A DNA stretch of 50,972 bases, from NCBI GenBank assembly GCA_002422865.1, contig DITN01000040.1, positions 63,749 to 114,720 on the forward strand, in the 5' to 3' direction. Shown one piece after another: positions 18,126 to 26,196 of this stretch. The stretch is from Bacteroidetes bacterium UBA6183. GTDB taxonomy: Bacteria > Bacteroidota > Bacteroidia > UKL13-3. The position numbers and the translations under genes were made by a program. Under the pieces are notes generated by a model that saw nothing but the letters and a program-made list of their open reading frames with translations, ran no database searches and had not been told where the DNA came from. How positions within the stretch are numbered: the stretch's first letter is position 1; each line of letters begins with the position of its first letter.

Positions 18126-18743
18126 ATGTTTTTTACTTTTCATAACACTGTTGAGTTACTCGGGATTATTGCATTTGCTTTTAGTGGCGCTTTGGCAGCC
18201 ATGCAAAAAAAGTTAGATGTGTTTGGCATTTTGGTGCTCACGTTTGTTACGGCAATTGGTGGTGGTACATTACGTGATATGATGATAGGCAGTTTGCCCG
18301 TTTCGTGGATGAAAGATTTGGAAACCATCATCACCCTTATTGTTTGTTATTTAATTGCACTGTTTTTTACCAAATATATTCGCAGGTTTCACCACACCAT
18401 GTTTTGGTTAGATACCATAGGGCTTGCCTTCTTTTGTGTAGTAGCTATTGCTAAAGCTATTACGTTTGGTTTACATCCCATAGTGGCAGTTGCCATTGGT
18501 ACCATAAGCGGTTGTTTTGGTGGTATTATTCGCGATGTATTGCTAAACGAAATTCCTTATGTGTTTAGAAAGGATGTGTATGCTAGTGCATGTATAGCAG
18601 GTGGCGTGGCTTACTTTGGTTTGCTTAAATTTATACCGGATGAAAATTTAGTCAGCATCATAGCTGGTTGTGTAATTATTGTAATACGTGTAAGTGCAAG
18701 GTATTTTAATCTGCACATGCCGGATATTTATAAGAGAAACTAA
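18126..18743 (+). CDS. TRIC-type (UPF0126/YadS) cation channel family membrane protein
   Basis: This is a 205-residue membrane protein with about seven hydrophobic segments formed by two internal repeats. Each repeat carries the family glycine motif: GGGTLRDMM at about 46 and GGIIRDVLL at about 135. Prokaryotic members form trimeric potassium-permeable channels related to animal TRIC proteins; some have been proposed to carry glycine. The start ATG follows the gene-free region. The end overlaps the convergent acyltransferase gene by 4 bp. Confidence 0.9.
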   Translation: MFFTFHNTVELLGIIAFAFSGALAAMQKKLDVFGILVLTFVTAIGGGTLRDMMIGSLPVSWMKDLETIITLIVCYLIALFFTKYIRRFHHTMFWLDTIGLAFFCVVAIAKAITFGLHPIVAVAIGTISGCFGGIIRDVLLNEIPYVFRKDVYASACIAGGVAYFGLLKFIPDENLVSIIAGCVIIVIRVSARYFNLHMPDIYKRN

Positions 18744-19819
18744 CTCAACATAAACTTTTTGTTTCTCCAATTCTGTATTGGCTTTTCAATAATCATCCAT
18801 GATATCCATGCCAATAAAAAAGTAAGTAAATAATACGCCAAGAAATAAACGTATTTATTATTTAGCTGTAAACCTATGTTTGGTACAAGCCAAAAATAAA
18901 GGGTTGGTATAAATAAGTGATAAACATATAATCCGTATGATATTTTGCCGGAGTACACAATACTCGGGTTTTCTAAAACCCATTTAAAAATCCCTTTAAA
19001 TCCGTTGGTTGATGCCCTCAGAATAATTAACCCCGAAAGCACGGCAAACAAAATTTCGTCTAATGTTTCTTTGTACCATTGTGGTTGGTGTAACAGAAAA
19101 AACGTAACTACATAAACAAGCAAAAATCCATACAACCAAATAGGTTTTGATAACCACATCAACCAATTGCTTCTATACATTTTGATGTAAGCCAATAATG
19201 CTCCAAGGCCAAACGTACTCATACAACAAATGGTTGCATATGATGTGGCCAACCAATTATCAGTAAACATAAAAATACTTACACGGGCCAACAGTGAAAT
19301 GATTATGGTTGATATGATTAATACAAGGGGGTGTTTTCTGCCTAAAAACATAATCAGTAAAGGCCAAAACAAATAAAATTGCTCTTCAACAGCTAACGAC
19401 CAAAAGTGGTTAAAATCGCCAACAAAAGTTAGGTTGATGTATTGGTAAATATTTGAAGTGTAAGTAACCAACCAAGGAAATATCTCCCTGATATTTTTAT
19501 AGTTGATAGCAAACAAATAAAACAACAAGATGTAATAAATAGGGAAAATCCTGAGCAACCTGCGCACATAAAAATGTTTAATTGCTTTGGGTCTGCTTAT
19601 TTTATCTGCTTTAATATTTTGATTTGATTGCAATAAAATACTGGTAATTAAAAAACCACTTAGCACAAAAAACAATGTTACACCGTGGGTAAACGGAAAT
19701 ACTTTTAAAATTGGATTAGTCCACTGCCATTGCATCCAATGTGCCAACATCACCATCACCACTGCAAAAAAGCGTAGGCCATCTAATTGTATTATTCTTT
19801 CGTTATGGTTTGTTTGCAT
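18740..19819 (-). CDS. Acyltransferase 3 family membrane protein (OafA-like)
   Basis: This is a multi-pass membrane acyltransferase of about 359 residues and ten hydrophobic segments. Family motifs are LDGLRFFAVVMVMLAH (catalytic histidine in the first membrane helix), FFVLSGFLITSILL, an FYVRRLLRIFPIYYILL segment and SLAVEEQFYLFWPLL. Such enzymes O-acylate polysaccharides, peptidoglycan or lipids using cytoplasmic acyl-CoA. No SGNH domain is fused, so it is the short form. Its proximity to polysaccharide genes suggests glycan modification, but this is inference. Confidence 0.9.
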   Translation of the reverse strand: MQTNHNERIIQLDGLRFFAVVMVMLAHWMQWQWTNPILKVFPFTHGVTLFFVLSGFLITSILLQSNQNIKADKISRPKAIKHFYVRRLLRIFPIYYILLFYLFAINYKNIREIFPWLVTYTSNIYQYINLTFVGDFNHFWSLAVEEQFYLFWPLLIMFLGRKHPLVLIISTIIISLLARVSIFMFTDNWLATSYATICCMSTFGLGALLAYIKMYRSNWLMWLSKPIWLYGFLLVYVVTFFLLHQPQWYKETLDEILFAVLSGLIILRASTNGFKGIFKWVLENPSIVYSGKISYGLYVYHLFIPTLYFWLVPNIGLQLNNKYVYFLAYYLLTFLLAWISWMIIEKPIQNWRNKKFMLS

Positions 19820-19839
19820 GAGTCTTGCTGAAATTATAA

Positions 19840-20838
19840 TTAATCAACCCTCAATACAATTTTCCCAAACTGTTCTCCCCTAGCCATTTTTTCTACAGCT
19901 GTTTGTGCTTGTGCTAGCGGAAAAACTTCATCTACCACAGGTACAATCTTATGTTCAGCAATAAACTTAACCATAGCTGCAAACTCCTCATCGTTACCCA
20001 TGGTGCTACCACAAATGGTAAGTTGTTTCCAAAATATTTTTGCTGGTACACCACTATTAAACGCACCTAAGGTTGCACCATAAAATGCAATTCGTCCTGC
20101 AGGTTTACATATGTCAATTAACTTCTCAAATTGTTCACCGCAAGCACTATCAACAATAGCATCAAAACCTCCGCTCATTTTTTGTATTTCTTTATGCCAG
20201 TTTTCTGTTTTATAGTTTGCGCCACCTTTGGCACCCATGGTAACAGCTTTAGCAATTTTTTCATCACTACCAGATGTAACATATACATTACAACCTAATG
20301 CAATGGCAAACTGCACACAAAACAAGGCCACACCACCACCTGCACCCGTAATCAAAACCGTATCACCCGGTTTGGCTGCAGCACGTGTCATTAATGCCCT
20401 AAATCCTGTTAAACCGGCAAGTGGAAATGTTGCGGCTTGCTCGGCTGTTAAATGTGCAGGTTTTTCGTGTAACAAACGTGCTTGTACTTTTACGTACTCG
20501 GCAAAAGTGCCATCCTGGGCCATGCCTAAAATAATGTAATCTTTGGCTTGTGTGTTGGGGTTGCTACCCCAATTTAAAGATGGATTAATCACCACCTCTT
20601 TACCCAACCAATGTTTGTTTTCCTCATCAAAAACAGACTCAACAACTCTACACCCATCACTACCCTGAATACTCGGAAAACGTAACCCGCCATACTGCCC
20701 TTTTTGAATCCAATAATCGCGGTGATTAAACGCTGCGGCTTTTACTTTTACCAAAACTTCACCTGCTTGCAAAGTTGGTTTTTCAACATCAGTGTAAGTT
20801 AAAGGTTGATTGATTCCTTCCAGTATGATGGCTTTCAT
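19840..20838 (-). CDS. MDR-family NAD(P)-dependent oxidoreductase (quinone reductase-like)
   Basis: This medium-chain dehydrogenase/reductase has 332 residues. The N-terminal GroES-like domain (AFNHRDYWIQKGQYGGLRFPSIQGSDGCRVV) is followed by a Rossmann domain with ITGAGGGVALFCVQFAIALG. The NHRDYW segment is typical of zinc-free alkene or quinone reductase-like members. No structural zinc cysteine set is seen. The substrate is unknown. It lies 20 bp upstream of the acyltransferase gene on the same strand. Confidence 0.87.
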   Translation of the reverse strand: MKAIILEGINQPLTYTDVEKPTLQAGEVLVKVKAAAFNHRDYWIQKGQYGGLRFPSIQGSDGCRVVESVFDEENKHWLGKEVVINPSLNWGSNPNTQAKDYIILGMAQDGTFAEYVKVQARLLHEKPAHLTAEQAATFPLAGLTGFRALMTRAAAKPGDTVLITGAGGGVALFCVQFAIALGCNVYVTSGSDEKIAKAVTMGAKGGANYKTENWHKEIQKMSGGFDAIVDSACGEQFEKLIDICKPAGRIAFYGATLGAFNSGVPAKIFWKQLTICGSTMGNDEEFAAMVKFIAEHKIVPVVDEVFPLAQAQTAVEKMARGEQFGKIVLRVD

Positions 20839-20919
20839 GTTATTGGTTGATCGGTTGACGAGTTATTGGTTAGTAGTTTCTTGTTTGTGGTCTATTGTTT
20901 AAATGTTCTCTCCGATTTT

Positions 20920-20975
20920 CGAAACGCAGTTCAACTCCGCTAATTTCGAATTTATCTTCAATGAACTACGTTTCG
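20920..20975. repeat. Short inverted repeat between genes
   Basis: CGAAACGCAGTTCA (20920-20933) is complementary to TGAACTACGTTTCG (20962-20975) with one mismatch, across a 28-nt loop; two TTCGAA-type words lie within and beside it. It sits in the 162-bp gap before the MDR gene. There is no T-run, so a terminator is unlikely. Confidence 0.55.
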
Positions 20976-21000
20976 TGCTTCGAATTTAGCGCTTTGCATT

Positions 21001-21273
21001 TTATTTGCTGTTGTGCACCAACAATCCTTCTTTGGTGGCTAAATAAGCGTATGCATGCATATTATCCGTATCATAAATAAAACTGCGCACATACTCTTGT
21101 TGTTGCTCATCAAAACGCATAGCTACCACATATTTTTTATGTATAAGTTGTTTTAATACATCGGCTACCACATTGGGCGCAGCGTTACATTCGGCCAATA
21201 TATTTTCAAACGGTTCAACAAAATAAATGGCATTTAAAATATCGTATTCTATATCGCTTAGTTGTGATTCCAT
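21001..21273 (-). CDS. Small hypothetical protein, possible winged-helix-like
   Basis: I do not recognise this 90-residue protein. It begins MESQLSDIEYDILNAIYFVEPFENILAEC. The helical content, the segment VVADVLKQLIHKKYVV and a following beta-like stretch suggest a winged-helix type fold of the kind that senses protein or DNA, but no family motif is certain. It is acidic in its first half and has no signal peptide. The gene lies 7 bp after the GT2 gene on the same strand, so it is likely cotranscribed with the GT2-flippase pair. Confidence 0.7.
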   Translation of the reverse strand: MESQLSDIEYDILNAIYFVEPFENILAECNAAPNVVADVLKQLIHKKYVVAMRFDEQQQEYVRSFIYDTDNMHAYAYLATKEGLLVHNSK

Positions 21274-21280
21274 TAAAATT

Positions 21281-22402
21281 CTAATTAAGTTTTCTATCCT
21301 TCCAATTATATGTACCTAAGTTGCCCCAAATACCAATAATTAAAACATATAAAATATGAAACGGTTCGGCCAAGGGTAAAAATAACAAATATTTTTGTCG
21401 CTTAAAAAACCGCATCACATCAAATAAAAATAAACCTTCAATTATGGCTTTTGCTAATAATAAAATCAACCCAAATTTAATATTTATAATAAGTTGAAGC
21501 GCAACCATAAAATTAAACAAATAAGCTCCCACCATAACAGCGGTAATGTAACGATTTTCGTACTTGGTGCTTTTACTTACCCATCGTTTACGCTGGTCGG
21601 CCAATTGTTGTATAGATGCGTTAGCAGTTGTAGAAACTACTGCATCAATGTGTTTTAAGAAATGAATATTATCGGGGTAAAGTTTAAAAACTTTATGTAA
21701 CAAAAATTCATCATCGCCACTCGCTATTCCATCGTTTCCTTTGTAACCGCCAACCTCGTTAAAAACATTTTTCTCAAAAATTAAATTGGCCGCACTACAC
21801 ATGTTGGGATTTTGAAGTTGAATGGCCGATGCACCTATGCCAACCAAACCAGCAAACTCTAACGATTGTATTTTTTCAAAAGTATTATCCGCTTTAAATT
21901 CAACCGGAGCATAAATAAGTTTACTGTCGTTTTCAGCAATAAAATTATTGATGGTACTTAACCAATTTTTACCACGCGTACAATCGGCATCGGTTAAAAT
22001 AATGTAAGGATGAAGTGCTTGTTCAATAGCAAAAGTAATGGCTGCCTTTTTTAGTTGACGTTGCTGCCCGTCATCAACCATGTTAATTAACCTAATATTG
22101 TATTCAGTATTATGGTTGATAAACTTACTCACTACACTTGCTGTGTCATCGGTTGAATAATCATTTATAACAATAATCTCGTAACACGTTTTATCATAAT
22201 TTTGATTGATGATGGATTGTAAACAATTTACAATCACATGCTCTTCATTACGTGCAGGAACTAGAATAGAAAATTTATTTTTTTTACTCGAATTGTCGTT
22301 ATCAAATGGGGCAATAGCCAACCAACCCAACCAATAAATGCCAATTAAGATTACATAAAAAGCAAGCAATACCAACGAAACATAAAACAAAAACATCATC
22401 AT
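21281..22402 (-). CDS. Membrane-anchored glycosyltransferase family 2
   Basis: This is a GT-A processive-type glycosyltransferase of 373 residues. An N-terminal membrane helix (2-30) is followed by the catalytic domain: FSILVPARNEEHVIVNCLQSI, INDYSTDDTA, LTDADCTRGKNW (the DxD-like metal site), SGDDEFLLHK and the QRKRW motif. Two to three further membrane segments close the C-terminus. Similar proteins transfer sugars onto lipid carriers. The start ATG overlaps the stop of the flippase-like gene (ATGA), which implies coupling and joint function. The sugar and acceptor are unknown. Confidence 0.88.
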   Translation of the reverse strand: MMMFLFYVSLVLLAFYVILIGIYWLGWLAIAPFDNDNSSKKNKFSILVPARNEEHVIVNCLQSIINQNYDKTCYEIIVINDYSTDDTASVVSKFINHNTEYNIRLINMVDDGQQRQLKKAAITFAIEQALHPYIILTDADCTRGKNWLSTINNFIAENDSKLIYAPVEFKADNTFEKIQSLEFAGLVGIGASAIQLQNPNMCSAANLIFEKNVFNEVGGYKGNDGIASGDDEFLLHKVFKLYPDNIHFLKHIDAVVSTTANASIQQLADQRKRWVSKSTKYENRYITAVMVGAYLFNFMVALQLIINIKFGLILLLAKAIIEGLFLFDVMRFFKRQKYLLFLPLAEPFHILYVLIIGIWGNLGTYNWKDRKLN

Positions 22403-23358
22403 TTATTTACTTGCCTCCACTTTAAAATAAACACTAAGCCTACCAATCCGGGAATCATTAAATTAATAATCCATAACGAATAGGCTGTTAGCAAAACGGG
22501 AGTTACTACTGCCGTAAACATCCCGAAAAACCACAATGCACTTGCACCGCGCATACCTACTTCAACCAAAATAAAACTTGGCACAAACGATTGCGCGCAT
22601 AATGTTGCAATAATGCATGCCATACCTTGAGCAAAGGTTACATCTACATTAAACAACAAAAGCAAACAATAATACTGCGCTAAAAATATGATGTAGCGTA
22701 AAAAAGAAACCATCAGTATTTGAACCAACTCGCTTCGCTTGTAAAGTTTAAACACATCAAGGTAAGGTTTTATTTTAGCTGTAAGGGTTAGTTTTGATAA
22801 CCAAGCCATATTTAGATAGGCCGTAAACGTAATAGCCACCATTAGCAATAAAATAAAATAGGCAGTGTTGCTTTGCTGTTCGGTTATAGTTTGGTTGTAA
22901 TATAAAAACCAAATGAGTGCACATAGGCCAAATCCGGCCGTCATAATTACTTGTGCGGTATGACCAATAACGGTAATTAAGGTGCCGCGAACTTTATCCA
23001 TCTTTTTTAAATGAATAACCCGGCCTACAAAATCGCCTAATTGGTTGGGTGTTATCATATTTAAAGCCACCCCGGAAAGTACGCCTTGCATGGCCTCAAA
23101 AAAAGAAATGTTTTCATTTTTTTGAACCAACAAACGCCACTTCAAAGTTTCGAGCAACCAATTAAATACCATTAAAACCAATGTTAATAACAATAGTATA
23201 ATAGATTTCACATTCCAAACCACTGTAGTTTCATGCCATAACCTATCTAAATCGTAAGCATAAAACAGCTTATAAAATATAAAGCCAAATGTGATGGGTA
23301 ATAAGGCAAACTTTACTACTGATATTATTTTTTTTACGTATGGCTGTTCAGCTATCAA
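22399..23358 (-). CDS. Lysylphosphatidylglycerol synthase-like transmembrane protein (UPF0104)
   Basis: This is a 319-residue integral membrane protein with about eight hydrophobic segments, lacking the catalytic domain of MprF. The block TPNQLGDFVGRVIHLKK matches the family's conserved TP..lGe..R motif, and a second conserved part is the VEVGMRGASALWF region. These proteins are thought to be lipid or lipid-sugar flippases. No ATG is available near the N-terminus; TTG at 23356-23358 is the only plausible start. Coupling to the GT2 gene suggests translocation of a glycosylated lipid, which is inference. Confidence 0.8.
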   Translation of the reverse strand: MIAEQPYVKKIISVVKFALLPITFGFIFYKLFYAYDLDRLWHETTVVWNVKSIILLLLTLVLMVFNWLLETLKWRLLVQKNENISFFEAMQGVLSGVALNMITPNQLGDFVGRVIHLKKMDKVRGTLITVIGHTAQVIMTAGFGLCALIWFLYYNQTITEQQSNTAYFILLLMVAITFTAYLNMAWLSKLTLTAKIKPYLDVFKLYKRSELVQILMVSFLRYIIFLAQYYCLLLLFNVDVTFAQGMACIIATLCAQSFVPSFILVEVGMRGASALWFFGMFTAVVTPVLLTAYSLWIINLMIPGLVGLVFILKWRQVNK

Positions 23359-23414
23359 AGTGTTTTGTAACTTGCGTGAGTAGAATAATTAATTACTTTT
23401 CAAACATAACAACT

Positions 23415-24026
23415 TTGGGCAACTTAGCGCAGATAAAAAATTACGATAAAATAATTTTAGGAATTGACCCCGGTACAGTTGTTATGGGTTATGGGTTGAT
23501 AGGTATTGAAAAAAAGAAGGCACATTTAATTAGCTTGGGTATTGTAAAACTTAACAAATTAGACGACCACAGTTTACGACTTAAGCGTATTTTTGAACGT
23601 GTTACTGCTTTAATTGATCAATACACCCCAGATGAGTTGGCCATTGAAGCACCCTTTTTTGGTAAAAACGTACAGAGTATGTTAAAACTTGGAAGGGCTC
23701 AGGGCGTTGCTATTGCAGCCGCTATAACCAGAGAAATGACGGTAAATGAATACTCGCCAAAAAAAATAAAACAATCGATTACAGGTAATGGTAATGCCAC
23801 CAAGGAACAAGTGGCAAGTATGCTACAAAGTTTATTGGGTTTTAAAGAAACACCTGAATTTTTAGATGCAACAGATGGTTTAGCCGCAGCCTATTGTCAT
23901 TTCATACAAAACTCAAGCGTACTAGCAGCGGTATCAAAAAACACAAAAACCAAAACTACACGAAAAAAAACAAGTACCTGGGAGGCATACGCAGCAGCTA
24001 ATCCCAGTAAAATAAAAAAGCCTTGA
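23415..24026 (+). CDS. ruvC: Crossover junction endodeoxyribonuclease RuvC
   Basis: RuvC cleaves Holliday junctions. The catalytic acids are visible: Asp in ILGIDPGTVVMGYG, Glu in LAIEAPFFGKNVQ, and the Asp pair in FLDATDGLAAAYCH. I chose the TTG at 23415 (203 residues). The ATG at 23340 would add 25 residues unlike the family and overlap the divergent flippase gene; the true start is uncertain. A basic C-terminal extension (KTKTTRKKTSTWEAYAAANPSKIKKP) follows the core. The stop codon lies inside the stem of the downstream terminator. Confidence 0.93.
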   Translation: MGNLAQIKNYDKIILGIDPGTVVMGYGLIGIEKKKAHLISLGIVKLNKLDDHSLRLKRIFERVTALIDQYTPDELAIEAPFFGKNVQSMLKLGRAQGVAIAAAITREMTVNEYSPKKIKQSITGNGNATKEQVASMLQSLLGFKETPEFLDATDGLAAAYCHFIQNSSVLAAVSKNTKTKTTRKKTSTWEAYAAANPSKIKKP

Positions 24027-24050
24027 TGTTTGCACACCAAGGCTTTTTTG
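24013..24050. terminator. Bidirectional terminator between ruvC and the HIT gene
   Basis: AAAAAGCCTTG pairs with CAAGGCTTTTT around a 13-nt loop, giving a T-run on both strands. The ruvC stop TGA (24024-24026) is part of the hairpin. Confidence 0.85.
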
Positions 24051-24064
24051 TTACCAATAATAAC

Positions 24065-24463
24065 TTATTGAAGTATTGCGTTACGAATATCTGAAGCAAT
24101 TTGTTCGTATTGTTCAGTCGTAAAAACGGCACGTTCTTTTTCAAAATTAAGGTCACCAATTTCGTTCATAGGTACAAGATGTATGTGCGCATGAGGCACC
24201 TCTAAACCAATTACTGCAACTCCAATTCGTTTGCACGGGATAGCTGTTTTAACTGCTTTAGCCACAATTTTTGCAAACAAATGTAACCCAGCAAACTGCT
24301 CATCATCCATATCAAAAATGTAATCAGTTTCAACTTTAGGTATTACCAAAGTATGTCCTGCAGTTAAAGGTCTAACATCTAAAAATGCCAAAAAATCATT
24401 GGTTTCTGCCACCTTGTAACAAGGAATTTCTCCGGCAATTATTTTAGAAAAAATGGTAGCCAT
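24065..24463 (-). CDS. HIT family hydrolase (histidine triad protein)
   Basis: This is a small nucleotide-binding hydrolase of 132 residues. The histidine triad is complete (HAHIHLVPM, about residues 95-103), and the N-terminal part has FSKIIAGEIPCYKVAE and LTAGHTLVIPK, typical of Hint-type members. These enzymes hydrolyse nucleotide phosphoramidates or bind nucleotides; the substrate is not known here. The gene starts 2 bp after the greA stop, and the greA-HIT pair is a common arrangement in Bacteroidota. Confidence 0.93.
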   Translation of the reverse strand: MATIFSKIIAGEIPCYKVAETNDFLAFLDVRPLTAGHTLVIPKVETDYIFDMDDEQFAGLHLFAKIVAKAVKTAIPCKRIGVAVIGLEVPHAHIHLVPMNEIGDLNFEKERAVFTTEQYEQIASDIRNAILQ

Positions 24464-24465
24464 AA

Positions 24466-24939
24466 CTATAAACTGATTTCAACTATTTCAAATTTAATAA
24501 CACCAGCTGGCGCAGTAACTTCTGCTACCTCTCCTACCTTTTTGCCCATTAATCCCGAGCCAATTGGCGATTTAATAGAGATTTTTCCAGTTTTAAAATC
24601 AGCTTCCGAATCAGAAACCATGGTATAAACCATTTCCTTTTTTGTGGTAAGATTAAGCACCCTAACTTTACTTAACATCATCACTTTGCTGTTATCCAAC
24701 TTGGTTTCATCAATCACACGCGTACGGGTAATTAAATCTTCCAATTGGGCTATACGGCCTTCCAGTAAGCCTTGGTCTTCTTTTGCTGCATGGTATTCTG
24801 CATTTTCACTCAAGTCGCCTTTATCGCGAGCATCAGCAATTTGTTTTGAAATAAAAGGGCGCTGAACATACTTCATCTCATGCAAATCTTTTTGCATTTT
24901 TTCAAAGCCTTCTTTCGATACATAATTAATTTGTGCCAT
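24466..24939 (-). CDS. greA: Transcription elongation factor GreA
   Basis: GreA rescues backtracked RNA polymerase by stimulating cleavage of the transcript. It has 157 residues. The N-terminal coiled coil (about 6-75) carries the tip acids in ADARDKGDLSENAEYHAAKE, the diagnostic motif. The C-terminal FKBP-like domain contains KISIKSPIGSGLMGKKVGEVAEV. It is the first gene of a greA-HIT operon. Identification is secure. Confidence 0.97.
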   Translation of the reverse strand: MAQINYVSKEGFEKMQKDLHEMKYVQRPFISKQIADARDKGDLSENAEYHAAKEDQGLLEGRIAQLEDLITRTRVIDETKLDNSKVMMLSKVRVLNLTTKKEMVYTMVSDSEADFKTGKISIKSPIGSGLMGKKVGEVAEVTAPAGVIKFEIVEISL

Positions 24940-24979
24940 ATTTATATCAATACGTTAATTGTTATCCATTATAAAAATA

Positions 24980-25015
24980 AAGAAACGCCTCCTTTGCAGG
25001 AAGCGTTTCTTTTTA
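24980..25015. terminator. Terminator after the PorV-like gene
   Basis: AAGAAACGCCTCC pairs with GGAAGCGTTTCTT around a short loop with T-rich flanks on both strands. It ends the minus-strand TonB/PorV cluster 23 bp past the PorV-like gene. Confidence 0.8.
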
Positions 25016-25037
25016 TTAAATACTATGCGAATATATC

Positions 25038-26135
25038 TTATTTTTTATTATCTATAGATAACGTAATAGATAAGTTATGAATACCATTAAATACACGTGT
25101 AGGAGCATAAGAATAATCAATAGCTACACGAGTTCCACTTTTACTGATTGGCAAAACGAATCCTGCACCACCTGCAAAACCAATATACTGTGTATAGTAG
25201 TCACTGGCATCAAAAATATTATCTTGATAAGCATAACCTCCACGTAACATAACTGTTTCTTTAAATGCATACTCTAAACCAACAGCGGTTACGTTAGCAG
25301 AAAACGCATTATAATTAAAGTTACCATGAGCAGTTAAGCGATGAAAATAGGTATCACTTGCTTTTGCATCCAAACGCATATCGTATGAAGCACCAATGTT
25401 TATTAAAGATGGTAGGTTATAACTTTCTGAACCCATCAAAGCGCGTCTATCAGCACCTGTGATAGAATTAATAGAACGGAAAGATAAACCAGAACCGGTT
25501 TGGGTCATATTAGGACCAATATTTTTAACACTGATACCAAAACGGAAGTCTTCTTTCTTGATGTCTTTTTTCTTGGCTACCAAAGTGGTTTGATACTGAA
25601 CACCTGCATCAATACTAACACCTGTTGCCCCAACATTGCTAATTCCTTCGGATATTAGACGAACATTCAAACCACCAGTAATACTGTTTGAAAACTTTTT
25701 AGCGTAGGCTAGAGAGATGTTAAGTATTTGGGGTGAATAAGTTCCTAAGGTACCATCCGGCTGTGATTCTGAAGTGATTGGAATATTTCCGAAATCAAAA
25801 GAATTAAATGATAAACCCATTACACTTCCTGAACCTAAGTTTTGAACTAAGGATAAGTTATTAACATAAACATCAGCACCTTGTAAATAGGTAGTACGTG
25901 AAAAACCGATATCGGTTTTATTGGTATAAGCTAGCCCTGCAATATTATATTGAAACGACTCAACACCACGAATAGAAGCTGTATTAGCCCCTAACATACC
26001 TGCTGATCTTCCATAAGGATTAATAAGTACCTGAGTAGCTCCGGCCCCCCCCGCACGGTCGGGGTTACCAGCATTTACCTGCATTGAACCTAACAATGCA
26101 GTAATTGACATTAGTTGTAAAATATATTTTTTCAT
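25038..26135 (-). CDS. PorV/PorQ family outer-membrane beta-barrel protein
   Basis: This is a predicted outer-membrane protein of 365 residues from the ATG at 26133-26135. It has a signal peptide (MKKYILQLMSITALLGSMQVNA). The mature part contains the PorV-family opening GATQVLINPYGRSAGMLGANTASIRGVESFQYNIAGLAY. Regular alternating strands follow, and the C-terminus resembles a barrel end (GTRVAIDYSYAPT...SITLSI). In the type IX secretion system PorV shuttles cargo from the translocon to the attachment complex; PorV paralogues often accompany their own substrates. Here it follows the 1294-residue secreted protein and a TonB receptor. Whether it serves the whole system or only this cargo is not known. 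Confidence 0.85.
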   Translation of the reverse strand: MKKYILQLMSITALLGSMQVNAGNPDRAGGAGATQVLINPYGRSAGMLGANTASIRGVESFQYNIAGLAYTNKTDIGFSRTTYLQGADVYVNNLSLVQNLGSGSVMGLSFNSFDFGNIPITSESQPDGTLGTYSPQILNISLAYAKKFSNSITGGLNVRLISEGISNVGATGVSIDAGVQYQTTLVAKKKDIKKEDFRFGISVKNIGPNMTQTGSGLSFRSINSITGADRRALMGSESYNLPSLINIGASYDMRLDAKASDTYFHRLTAHGNFNYNAFSANVTAVGLEYAFKETVMLRGGYAYQDNIFDASDYYTQYIGFAGGAGFVLPISKSGTRVAIDYSYAPTRVFNGIHNLSITLSIDNKK

Positions 26136-26157
26136 GCCCAATATTTTTAGTTGATAT

Positions 26158-26182
26158 CCCGGAGAGGAATAATCCTCCCCGG
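26158..26182. other. Intercistronic hairpin
   Basis: CCCGGAGAGG and CCTCCCCGG pair around AATAAT in the 61-bp gap between the secreted protein and the PorV-like gene. The T-run follows on the plus strand, so it would terminate antisense rather than sense transcription; on the sense mRNA it may act as a stability or processing element. Confidence 0.5.
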
Positions 26183-26196
26183 TTTTTATGTTTTTA

